Assembly (NCBI GenBank): GCA_002428455.1
Contig: DIWL01000001.1
Coordinates: 33,340 to 77,312, forward strand
DNA from: Anaerolineaceae bacterium UBA6107
Lineage (GTDB): Bacteria > Chloroflexota > Anaerolineae > Anaerolineales > Anaerolineaceae
Length of the DNA: 43,973 nucleotides
Direction: 5' to 3'
The notes under the pieces were generated by a model, which searched no databases, had not been told where the DNA came from, and saw nothing but the letters and a program-made list of their open reading frames with translations. Position 1 is the stretch's first letter. The number at the start of each line of letters is the position of its first letter. This document shows positions 1 through 8,900 of the stretch, piece by piece. The position numbers and the translations under genes are program-made.

Positions 1-7
1 CCTTACT

Positions 8-13
8 TATAAT
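8..13 (+). promoter_or_regulatory. Possible -10 element upstream of the lipM-like gene
   Basis: A perfect TATAAT lies 65 bases before the ATG at 79. Any -35 element would fall outside the window, so it cannot be tested here. The region is A+T rich, so a chance match is quite possible. Confidence 0.25.
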
Positions 14-78
14 CATGGATAATCATCAGAATTACATAAGAATCACCGCTTCTAAATAGTAAAATACAACATCAGAAT

Positions 79-906
79 ATGAAAACACATTGGCGATTGA
101 TCTGTTCTTCAATAGGTGAAAATGGTGCCTGGAACATGGCGTTGGATGAAGCGATCCTGATGACAGTTTCTGAAAAGGAAAAAGCTCCTACACTCAGACT
201 CTACACATGGCAACCCGCTGCTTTATCCCTCGGTTTCGCTCAACCAGTGCATGACGTAGATCTGGTAAACCTGGAGCGAGAAGGATGGGATCTGGTCCGC
301 CGACCCACCGGTGGAAAAGCCATCCTGCATATCGATGAGTTAACCTATTCTGTGAATGCACCGGTTGATGATCCCCTGCTGGCCGGCAGCCTGCTGGAGA
401 GCTACCGCAAGATCTCACAGGCTTTGCTTTCAGCTCTTGAGAAATTCGGCATTGACGCAGCCGGTGACAAAACTTATTCGAATGGTTCAACCTCTGCCCC
501 GGTGAATCCAGTTTGCTTTGAAACTCCCTCAAATTACGAGATCACGGCAGCGGGAAAAAAGCTCATCGGATCCGCCCAGGCCAGGAAGTATGGTGGAATT
601 CTGCAACACGGTGCACTCCCGATTTCAGGTGATATCACCCGCATCACACGTGTTTTAAATTTACTTACCTATCAGGGGGGGCGCAAGCGTGCAGCTGAAA
701 ACCTTATTGAACGCGCGATAAATCTGGAAACTTTGATGGGGTTCGCGCCCTCCTGGCAGGAGGTTGCCGAAGCAATGATCGCGGGTTTCGCCGAAACATT
801 CAACATCACGTTCGTAGAAGAACAACCTTCAGCCATGGAAATCGATCTGACCAGGAAGCTTCTCCGTGAAAAATATGCCTCATACGCCTGGAATTACAGA
901 CTCTGA
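79..906 (+). CDS. lipM: Octanoyl/lipoyl transferase, LipM-like (BPL/LplA/LipB family)
   Basis: This 275-residue cytoplasmic protein belongs to the biotin/lipoate ligase fold. It carries the family signature RRPTGGKAILH at residues 74-84 and the lysine region GKKLIGSAQ near 159-167, followed by LQHG. Cys146 in the run PVCFETPSNYEI matches in position and context the catalytic cysteine of Bacillus LipM (near 150), which moves octanoate from acyl carrier protein to GcvH. The length also fits LipM (about 278) rather than the longer LplA of E. coli. I therefore favour octanoyltransferase over an ATP-dependent lipoate ligase. That choice is inferred from motifs, and lipoate-protein ligase A is the main alternative. 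No good Shine-Dalgarno sequence precedes the ATG. No lipA or other lipoate gene is adjacent. Confidence 0.85.
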   Translation: MKTHWRLICSSIGENGAWNMALDEAILMTVSEKEKAPTLRLYTWQPAALSLGFAQPVHDVDLVNLEREGWDLVRRPTGGKAILHIDELTYSVNAPVDDPLLAGSLLESYRKISQALLSALEKFGIDAAGDKTYSNGSTSAPVNPVCFETPSNYEITAAGKKLIGSAQARKYGGILQHGALPISGDITRITRVLNLLTYQGGRKRAAENLIERAINLETLMGFAPSWQEVAEAMIAGFAETFNITFVEEQPSAMEIDLTRKLLREKYASYAWNYRL

Positions 907-988
907 CACTCACTATGATCAGCATGAATAATGAGCGCAGCAGACCTATTGCCGTTGGTACCTCACGCGGAAAACGAAAAGGATAAAC

Positions 989-997
989 TGGTACAAT
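989..997 (+). promoter_or_regulatory. Extended -10 promoter, probably giving a leaderless mRNA
   Basis: TGG followed by TACAAT (992-997) forms an extended -10 element. Seven bases separate it from the ATG at 1005, so transcription would start at or next to the start codon. No Shine-Dalgarno sequence is seen in the bases just before that ATG, which agrees with a leaderless message. Confidence 0.5.
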
Positions 998-1004
998 TCT
1001 TGCT

Positions 1005-1673
1005 ATGTTGAAGAAGATATTAATGATGCTGATTAAACTTGCCTTATGGACACTACTCCTGCTGGTTATTGTCATTGGAACTCCCCGCCTGGTAACAGCG
1101 ATCATCTCATCGGGGAAGATTTTTAGCGCAGAAGAATCTCCGTCCGCAAGGGCAGCCATTGTTTTTGGGGCTGGTTTGCAACGGGACGGTACACCCTCTC
1201 CCGTTCTCAAGGACAGGGTCTCAGCCGCAGTACAACTCTATCAACAGGGAAAGGTTGAGAAGATATTGATGAGCGGTGACAATCGTTTTGAAGACTACAA
1301 CGAGCCGGCAGCCATGAAATCCTATGCTGTCGATTTGGGAGTGCCTGAAGATGCGATTGTGCTGGATTACGCGGGTAGAAGGACCTATGATACCTGTTAC
1401 CGTGCGAAGCATATTTTTGGTTTGGAGGAAGCCCTGCTGGTCACACAAAAATTTCATCTTCCACGGGCGATCTTTACCTGCCGCGGATTGGGCATGAATG
1501 TTTCAGGTGTTTCGGCTGACCTCCGCGACTACCATACTCATTCGCTGCGCTATTGGAACATCCGCGAACTCCCCGCTACGCTGGTAGCCCTCTGGCAGGT
1601 ATGGGTATCCCATCCCTTGCCTGTACTGGGTGATAAAGAACCAATCTTCACAGAATCAGCAAATGGAAACTGA
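1005..1673 (+). CDS. SanA/YdcF-like DUF218 membrane-anchored protein
   Basis: This 222-residue protein has one N-terminal membrane span (about residues 5-27) and a DUF218 domain. Visible signature parts are VFGAGL near residue 52, SPVLKDR, the strand ILMSGDN, YNEPAAM, GRRTYDTC and TQKFHLPRA. Members such as E. coli SanA and ElyC affect envelope integrity or polyprenol-linked envelope metabolism, but their chemistry is poorly defined. The length is close to SanA (about 239). The domain would face the outside of the membrane. The next gene starts three bases after the stop, so the two are almost certainly co-transcribed. The start is chosen because it keeps the whole anchor and sits just after an extended -10 element. 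Confidence 0.85.
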   Translation: MLKKILMMLIKLALWTLLLLVIVIGTPRLVTAIISSGKIFSAEESPSARAAIVFGAGLQRDGTPSPVLKDRVSAAVQLYQQGKVEKILMSGDNRFEDYNEPAAMKSYAVDLGVPEDAIVLDYAGRRTYDTCYRAKHIFGLEEALLVTQKFHLPRAIFTCRGLGMNVSGVSADLRDYHTHSLRYWNIRELPATLVALWQVWVSHPLPVLGDKEPIFTESANGN

Positions 1674-1676
1674 ATC

Positions 1677-2243
1677 ATGAACCGGGACGAAGCTCTGTCA
1701 CTCGTGAAAGAATATGTAAAAAACGAGAACCTGATCCATCACATGCTGGCGGTTGAAAGCGCCATGGTCTATTACGCAGAGAAAATGAATGAGCCGGTTG
1801 AGACATGGGCCATTACCGGACTGTTGCATGATTTCGATTGGGAGATCCATCCGACAGCAGAATTACACCCGGCGGAAGGCGCACCTATTCTGCGTCAGAA
1901 TGGAGTACCGGAAGAGATCGTGCAAGCGATCCTGGCCCACGGTGACCATCTTCACCTGCCACGTACCAGCACTCTTGCCAAAGCTTTGTATGCTTGTGAT
2001 GAAATCACCGGCCTGATCACTGCGGTTGCGTTGGTTCGACCTTCCCGTTCTCTCTATGATCTCGAACCAGGCTCGGTAAAAAAGAAATGGAAAGATAAAG
2101 CCTTTGCTGCTGGTGCAAGTCGCGAGGAAATCGCCCGCGGAGCCGATGAATTTGGCGTGCCCTTGTGGGAACATTGTGGCAATGTGATTGCAGCTATGCG
2201 CAAGATCGCTCCACAGATCGATCTTGCGGGCAACGTCGAGTAA
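1677..2243 (+). CDS. HD-domain metal-dependent hydrolase
   Basis: This 188-residue soluble protein has the HD superfamily metal ligands: His21/His22 near the N-terminus, the His51-Asp52 doublet in LLHDFDWE, His88 in LAHGD and Asp108 in YACDEI. It resembles the small HDIG-type hydrolases often annotated as HAD-associated or hypothetical HD proteins. The substrate is unknown; phosphomonoesters or nucleotides are typical of the superfamily. It begins three bases after the SanA-like gene without a Shine-Dalgarno sequence, which suggests translational coupling. Family assignment is firm and function is open. Confidence 0.85.
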   Translation: MNRDEALSLVKEYVKNENLIHHMLAVESAMVYYAEKMNEPVETWAITGLLHDFDWEIHPTAELHPAEGAPILRQNGVPEEIVQAILAHGDHLHLPRTSTLAKALYACDEITGLITAVALVRPSRSLYDLEPGSVKKKWKDKAFAAGASREEIARGADEFGVPLWEHCGNVIAAMRKIAPQIDLAGNVE

Positions 2244-2283
2244 AACGTGCTCCGATTGAGCACCGTGTAAGAAGGAGAATTTT

Positions 2284-3390
2284 ATGGCACTTACCGGAAA
2301 AGGCATGATGATCTGGAAAATTCCCAACTGTGAAGGCGGGAATGCTTCAGCGATCGCTAATGCAGCAGCAGCCGCAGGTTTTTCACATGTGTTGATCAAA
2401 ATTGCCAATGATACCCGCCCGTATAATGTGGATGCCAGTGGTAAAGATCTGGTGGCTCCGGTGGTGGATGCTTTGCGTGCCAAAGGCATGCAAGTCTGGG
2501 GTTGGCACTATGTGTATGGATACGATCCGTTGGGAGAAGCCAGGATTGCTGTTTCGCAGACCAAACGTTTTGCGTTGGATGGGTATGTCATCGATGCTGA
2601 GGTGGAATACAAAGAAGCCGGAAGGGATGCAGTTGCCCGCAGCTTCATGACCGAGTTACGCAAAGGACTTCCTTCCACCCCGGTCGCGTTAAGCACTTTT
2701 CGCTGGCCAACCTATCACCGCAGCTTTCCTTACGTTGCTTTCCTGGAAAAATGCGATTACAACATGCCCCAGGTGTACTGGATGCAAGCGCACGACGCAG
2801 CCTATGATCTCAAACGCTCGGTGAGCGAGTTTAAAGCCATCACCCCATACCGCCCGATCATCCCTACCGGTCCCGCATTCGGGCAGAGCGGTTGGGCACC
2901 AACAGCAGGCGAAGTAAGAACTTTCATGGATACTGCCAAAAGCCTGGGATTAAAGGGCGTTAATTTTTACTCATGGGATTATTCCCGTACCAAACTCGTT
3001 GAGGTTTGGAATGAGATAGCAAAATACAATTGGCCACCGGATAATACCCCTCAACCTGCAAGGTTCGACCCGGTGACCAAGATCTTTGCAGCATTAAATT
3101 CACGCCAATTCGCCCCAATCCTGGATATTTATGCCAAGAACGCTGTTCTCGTCACCCCGCGGCAAACCATCCAGGGAGACGAGAACATTCGGGCATTCTA
3201 CGAACAGGTAATGATGACCGAACTTAATGGAGGTGATTTTAGGGTCACTTCCAAAACGAGCAAAGATAATACGATCCACTTTAACTGGACGTGCAAATCG
3301 AAAACCGGCACCGTAACAGATGGAAAAGATACCATCGGAATAAGAAACGATGCGGTAATCTACCATTATTGTTACTACACGATCAGTTAA
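2284..3390 (+). CDS. TIM-barrel (glycoside hydrolase-like) protein with C-terminal NTF2-like domain
   Basis: The gene encodes 368 residues after a strong AAGGAG ribosome site at 2272-2277. Residues 1-245 read as an alternating beta/alpha barrel: GKGMMIWKI, GFSHVLIKIAND, MQVWGWHYVYGY, DGYVIDAEVEYK, CDYNMPQVYWMQ and GVNFYSWDY look like successive strands. This pattern resembles GH25 or DUF4015-type barrels, and Asp/Glu in DAEVEY are candidate catalytic acids. Residues about 262-368 look like an NTF2/SnoaL fold (AALNSRQFAPILDIYAKNA, then the strands to the end). There is no signal peptide, unusual for a cell-wall hydrolase. I do not recognise a named gene. A bacterial carbohydrate-active or sugar-binding role is inference. 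It ends 16 bases from the convergent gyrA-like gene. Confidence 0.75.
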   Translation: MALTGKGMMIWKIPNCEGGNASAIANAAAAAGFSHVLIKIANDTRPYNVDASGKDLVAPVVDALRAKGMQVWGWHYVYGYDPLGEARIAVSQTKRFALDGYVIDAEVEYKEAGRDAVARSFMTELRKGLPSTPVALSTFRWPTYHRSFPYVAFLEKCDYNMPQVYWMQAHDAAYDLKRSVSEFKAITPYRPIIPTGPAFGQSGWAPTAGEVRTFMDTAKSLGLKGVNFYSWDYSRTKLVEVWNEIAKYNWPPDNTPQPARFDPVTKIFAALNSRQFAPILDIYAKNAVLVTPRQTIQGDENIRAFYEQVMMTELNGGDFRVTSKTSKDNTIHFNWTCKSKTGTVTDGKDTIGIRNDAVIYHYCYYTIS

Positions 3391-3406
3391 TCTCTTACCT
3401 GATCTT

Positions 3407-5836
3407 CTATTCGCCGTAATCAGATGTTTTAATGATTTTTACGATTCGGTCGCCAGTGGCAGGTTGCACCAGTTGTTCACCGCGCCCTGCTCTCCGGCTG
3501 ATACCGATGTCATCGACCCGGCAGGTTTTCGCTGCAGCTTTTTTGAATCTCAGCGCATACTGGTAATTCTTTTTCCCGAAAACCACTCCGACCAATTCAA
3601 CGCCTTTTTCCAGACGGCAACCGATCACACCCTGACCATAGCGGCCTTGAACAGGAATATTGTCCACTTCGATGCGCCAACTGGTACCACTTGAAGAGAT
3701 CAGCACCACCTCACCCTTCCCAGACAATTCAGTCATACCAACCACCCCGTCAGTTGGTGCAAGTTTGATCGCGTTCACACCAGCCGCAACCAGGCCCATC
3801 ACACGCACTTCGCTACCATCAAACCGTATGATCATGCCCATGCGTGTCACCACCAGGTACTGCGACTGGTCATTGTACAAACCGACCTCGACCAATTCAT
3901 CGTCCTCATTCACCTTTACCAGCACAAATGTGTCGGATGATGGACCTTTCAGCTCTGTAACCAGTGATTTTTTAACAAGTCCCTGCCGTGTAATGCTGAC
4001 CAGGCAAAGATCTTTCAGCTTCTTTCCGAGTGGTAAGCTGAATATCGCTACTGGAAAGCCGACTTCGCGCAAAGGAGAGACCTTTTCAAAACTCACCCCA
4101 TCGCCCACCGCTTCAATGGTGGGAACACTCTGAACGCCTATGGCAGTAGCCAATCCGTTCCTGCTGACGAGATAAAGTGTCTGATGAGAATCTGTTCGTA
4201 CCACGAACACCGGCGCGTCCTTACCGCTCATCCGGGGAGGTTTCTCGGAAGTGAGTTTGCCGATCGATCCATTGGCAGCCATCACCACCCACACATTCTC
4301 GGCCGGAGTGACATCTTTGACTGTTAAAAGATCGGCTGCAACTTTTCCCTGTTTGAGGTTAACAATCTGAGTTTTCCGACGGTCGCTGTATTTTGCCTTG
4401 ATCTCTTTCAATTCATTCTCAACCGTCTGACGCTGTTTCAACGGAGATTTTATGATCGCCTGCAACTCCTTAACAAGTTCCAGAAGGCTCTTATATTCCT
4501 GTTCGATCTTTTTACGCTCAAGCTGCGCCAACCGCTTCAAAGGCATATCCAGGATGGCATTTGCCTGGATGACGGAAAGTTTGAACTTCTTGATCAGTTT
4601 TTCCCGGGCATCATCAGTATCGGCCGATCGGCGAATCACTGCAATTACTTCGTCAAGATTCTGCAGTGCAATGCGCAACCCTTCAAGGATGTGAAGGCGC
4701 TCCTGGGCTTTACGCATATCATATTCACTGCGGCGCTTTACCACTTCAATGCGGTGCTCCAAGTAGACCTTCAAGGATTGTTTAAGCGTCAACAATCGTG
4801 GTTCATTATTGACCAAGGCCAACAGGTTAATGCTAAAGGTGACTTGCAGCGGGGTTCGTTTGTACAACTCCCTCAGCACTGAATCCGCGTCAGCCGCCTT
4901 ATTCAACTCAATCACTATACGCATACCCTGTCTATCGGATTCGTCCCGCAGGTCGGATATCCCCTCTAATTGCCCTTCCCGGGTCAACTCGGCGATCCGC
5001 TCAATCAGGGCGGATTTATTTGTCATATACGGGAGCTCGGTGATAATAATTCGACTTTTCCCGCGCGACATTTCCTCCAGATTCAACCGACCCCGCAGAG
5101 TGATGCGACCTTTACCGGTTGCATATGCAGCCAGGATCTCATCCTGCTCATGCTCCTGCAGGATGATACCGCCGGTGGGAAAATCCGGACCCTGGATGAA
5201 TTTCATTAACTCGCCGATCGTGATGTCATCCAGTTTTTGCCAGTGTTCCAGCAGATAGCTGAGTGAGTCAATGACCTCGCCCAGGTTATGCGGTGGAATG
5301 CTGGTTGCCATGCCTACAGCGATACCCGATGCACCATTTACCAGCATATTTGGAATTGCCGATGGCAGAACGAGCGGTTCATCAAGGGAATCGTCAAAAT
5401 TGCGACCGAAATCAACCGTGTCACGATCAAGTTGGTTTAGTATCTCCATGGAAAAGGAGGTCAATCGGGCTTCTGTGTAACGCATGGCAGCCGGGGGATC
5501 TCCATCCACACTGCCAAAATTGCCCTGTCCATCGACCAGCTGGTTGCGCATGGAAAAATCCTGTGCCAGGCGCGCCATTGCTTCATAGACTGCCTGGTCT
5601 CCATGCGGGTGGTACTTACCGAGGACTTCACCAACGATCCTGGCTGATTTCTTATATGCTGTATCAGGGCGCAAACCCATATCGTACATGGCATATAGCA
5701 GGCGGCGCTGCACCGGTTTCAGTCCATCCCGCGCATCCGGCAGGGCACGTGACACGATCACGCTCATCGCATAATCGAGGTAAGATTGCTGCATTTCATG
5801 GTCGATATCGACCTTGCGTACAAGTCCCATTTCCAT
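3407..5836 (-). CDS. gyrA: Type IIA topoisomerase subunit A (GyrA-like; ParC possible)
   Basis: This 809-residue protein breaks and rejoins DNA in the gyrase or topoisomerase IV A subunit. The catalytic Tyr120 sits in AAMRYTEARL (E. coli GyrA Tyr122), after the helix KYHPHGDQAVYEAM. The breakage-reunion core runs to about residue 490 with a coiled-coil gate near 360-480. The rest is a beta-pinwheel of repeats such as VVTRMGMIIRF. I cannot find the canonical GyrA box QRRGG(R/K)G in the first blade; the corresponding stretch reads PPRMSGKDAPV. That would fit ParC or an atypical gyrase. The length suits GyrA. Position 81, equal to E. coli Ser83, is Gln, and Asp87 is Glu85. The ATG follows GGAG by eight bases. 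It lies downstream of rpoC beyond an intrinsic terminator, so it should have its own promoter. No gyrB is nearby. Confidence 0.88.
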   Translation of the reverse strand: MEMGLVRKVDIDHEMQQSYLDYAMSVIVSRALPDARDGLKPVQRRLLYAMYDMGLRPDTAYKKSARIVGEVLGKYHPHGDQAVYEAMARLAQDFSMRNQLVDGQGNFGSVDGDPPAAMRYTEARLTSFSMEILNQLDRDTVDFGRNFDDSLDEPLVLPSAIPNMLVNGASGIAVGMATSIPPHNLGEVIDSLSYLLEHWQKLDDITIGELMKFIQGPDFPTGGIILQEHEQDEILAAYATGKGRITLRGRLNLEEMSRGKSRIIITELPYMTNKSALIERIAELTREGQLEGISDLRDESDRQGMRIVIELNKAADADSVLRELYKRTPLQVTFSINLLALVNNEPRLLTLKQSLKVYLEHRIEVVKRRSEYDMRKAQERLHILEGLRIALQNLDEVIAVIRRSADTDDAREKLIKKFKLSVIQANAILDMPLKRLAQLERKKIEQEYKSLLELVKELQAIIKSPLKQRQTVENELKEIKAKYSDRRKTQIVNLKQGKVAADLLTVKDVTPAENVWVVMAANGSIGKLTSEKPPRMSGKDAPVFVVRTDSHQTLYLVSRNGLATAIGVQSVPTIEAVGDGVSFEKVSPLREVGFPVAIFSLPLGKKLKDLCLVSITRQGLVKKSLVTELKGPSSDTFVLVKVNEDDELVEVGLYNDQSQYLVVTRMGMIIRFDGSEVRVMGLVAAGVNAIKLAPTDGVVGMTELSGKGEVVLISSSGTSWRIEVDNIPVQGRYGQGVIGCRLEKGVELVGVVFGKKNYQYALRFKKAAAKTCRVDDIGISRRAGRGEQLVQPATGDRIVKIIKTSDYGE

Positions 5837-5918
5837 AATTTACACTCCGGCAAATGTTGAGTAATACTCGTTAAGTTTACAACGAAAAAACCGGTTCATT
5901 GTAATCTACATTACACCC

Positions 5919-5956
5919 AACAAAAAATTCCGGTCACCTCACAGGCAACCGGAATT
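5919..5956 (-). terminator. Intrinsic terminator after rpoC
   Basis: On the minus strand a perfect nine-base stem, AATTCCGGT (5956-5948) and ACCGGAATT (5934-5926), with a 13-base loop, is followed by TTTTGTT (5925-5919). It starts about 24 bases past the rpoC stop and separates rpoC from the gyrA-like gene. Confidence 0.85.
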
Positions 5957-5979
5957 CTTATGGCTTTGCAGTTTAAGGT

Positions 5980-8900
5980 TTATTCTTCCGTGGTTGTTTC
6001 AATAGAGGGCGTGTCAGCCACTTCGACCACTATTTCTTCCTCATCCACCGCAACAGGCTTTGGTTCGATGTTGTCAGTAAAGCGTCCATAAACAAAACCG
6101 GTTCCGGCAGGGATCAGTTTACCAATGATGACGTTCTCTTTCAGACCAAAGAGCGGATCCTCAGCTGAAGCAATGGCTGCACCAGCGAGCACCTTGATCG
6201 TGTGCTGGAATGAAGCCGCTGACAGGAACGAATCGGTGCTAAGAGAAGCCTTGGTAACGCCTAACAGGATCTCGACGTATCGGGCGGGTTGCTTGCCTAA
6301 TGCAACAAGTTCCTCGTTGACCCGTTTGATCTCCAATCGGTCGACAACGTGCATCGGCAGATAGCTGGAATCACCGGGGCGAATCACCTGTACCTTACCG
6401 ATCATCTTACGGATGATCACTTCGAAGTGCTTGTCATTAATGTTCTGACCTTGGGCACGGTAAACTTTCTGGATCTCGGTCATCAGGTACATCTGGGCTG
6501 CTTCACGCCCTTTGATCTTCAGGATCGTGTGCGGGTTGATCGAACCTTCGGTCAGCGCCTGTCCGGCTTCGACCATCTCTCCATCACGGATGATTAGGCG
6601 TGATGTGCTGGGGATCTCGTAATCTTCACTTTCCTTCTGCTCGTAGCTGACGATCACTTTCCTGCCTTCAACCCGAACTTTTCCATCATGCTGAGCGTTG
6701 ATCTGCGCATCATCCAGGCTGGCGATCAGGTCACCGGTGACGATATCTGTCGCATCCACTGCTGCAATGGTCCAGTTTTCAGGAATTTCGTATTCATCCG
6801 CGACCATCTCGCTGTGTTCCACGCGCACCAGCTTCTGTTCGCCGGCACGGTCTGTCAGCATGATGTGCGCGACACCAGAGATCGCAGTGATTACAGCTTC
6901 ACCCTTGGGTGTGCGACGGGCTTCAAAGAGTTCTTCTACGCGCGGGAGACCGGTCGTGATATCTCCACCAGTGGCAACACCACCCAGGTGGAAGGTTCTC
7001 AAGGTAAGCTGGGTACCCGGTTCACCAATGGATTGGGCTGCCACAGTACCCACTGCAGAACCCAGTTTGACAAGGTTGCCGCGGCCAAGATCCATGCCGT
7101 AGCAGCGGGCGCAAATGCCGTGAATGAGTTCACAAGTTAATGGTGATCTGACAAACACATTCTCGATTCCAGCGTTCAAAACTTTTCGAATCAGATCATG
7201 ATCGAGGATCTGGTTCCGTTCCGCAACCACTTCCCCTGTTGCAGGATTCACAACTCGTGCGGCGAGCGCCCGGCCGAACAATCTTTCTTTGAGTTTCTGA
7301 CCGGCGATATCATCCTGTTTGCGGATCCAAATACCAGCTTCAGTGCCGCAATCCTCTTCGTTAATGATAATATCCTGGGCGATATCCACAAGTCGGCGGG
7401 TCAGGTACCCTGCATCCGCAGTTCGTAGAGCAGTATCGGCCAAACCTTTTCGGGCACCATGTGTGGAAATAAAGTATTCCAACGCGGTAAGCCCTTCGCG
7501 GAAGTTGGACTGGATCGGCAGGCGAATGATGCGTCCGGCGGGGTCAGCCATCAAACCGCGCATACCTGCAAGCTGGGAGATCGGACCGAATCCACCTTTC
7601 GTCGCACCTGATGACGCCATAATGGACAGGTTGCCATTTGGATCCATCGCAGTTCGCACCGCTTTACCGACTTCTTCGGTAGTGTCTTTCCACAACTCAA
7701 TGACCAGTTTGTCGCGTTCTTCCTCTTTGAGAAGACCACGCCGGTAATCCCGGTTGATTTTGTCCACCTCTTTTTGCGAGGTGTCAATGATCTGGTATTT
7801 TTCGGGTGGAATGGTAATATCAGCAACCGCAATCGTGGTGCCAGATTTCATGGCGTACTCAAAACCGATATCCTTGATCGCATCCGCGACTTCGGTCGTC
7901 ACATCCTCACCGCAAAGGTCGTAGACATCGGCGATGAGATCCTTTACGCCGGTCTTCTCCAGCGTAACGTTCATGAACTGCACCTCTTTCGGAAGAATCC
8001 GGTTGAAGAGTACACGGCCAACGGTAGTGTCGATCATGCGGGCTTCTTCTTTCGGCAACCGGACATTCTTGTTATCAAAGTTGGTTTTCACCTTAACCTT
8101 GATCTTGGTGTGAACATCCAGTTGACCAAGGCTGAAAGCAAGATCTACCTCGTCAAAGTCTGCAAACATGCGACCGTCGCCCTTGTGCGGACGCTCATCG
8201 AATACTGTCAGGTAATATATACCCAGAACCATGTCCTTGGCAGGGCTGATGATCGGCTCACCGTCAGCAGGTTTAAGCAGGTTGCGCGATGAAAGCATCA
8301 GCTCTCTTGCTTCCTTGACGGCTTTTTCAGAAAGCGGAACATGGACTGCCATCTGGTCGCCATCGAAGTCCGCGTTAAAAGCGGTTGTTACCAATGGGTG
8401 CAGTTGGATCGCACTTCCCTCGATGAGAATAGGCTCAAATGCCTGGATGCCCAGACGGTGAAGGGTTGGCGCACGGTTCAAGAGCACAGGTCTATCTTTG
8501 ATAACCTCTTCCAGAACCTCATAAACTTCCGGTTTATTGCGTTCGATCAGGCGGCGTGCTGATTTGACGTTTGCCGCGTAACTGTGCTGTACCAATCGTG
8601 AGACCACGAATGGCCGGAAAAGTTCCAAAGCCATTGTTTTTGGTAGACCACACTGATAGAGTTTTAGTTTTGGACCGACAACAATAACTGAACGACCTGA
8701 ATAGTCAACACGTTTACCCAGCAAGTTGCGGCGGAAACGACCTTTCTTGCCTTTCAGCATATCGCTGAGTGATTTCAACTCACGCCGGCCACGGCGGGAA
8801 AGTGCTTTACCACGCTGTGAGTTATCAATCAGGCTGTCCACTGCTTCCTGGAGCATACGTTTTTCGTTGCGAACGATCACATCAGGAGCGCCCAATTCAA

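Noticed and set aside
3391..3406. Terminator between the convergent TIM-barrel and gyrA-like genes
   Set aside because: The 16-base gap holds no inverted repeat; termination must occur inside a coding region or be factor-dependent.
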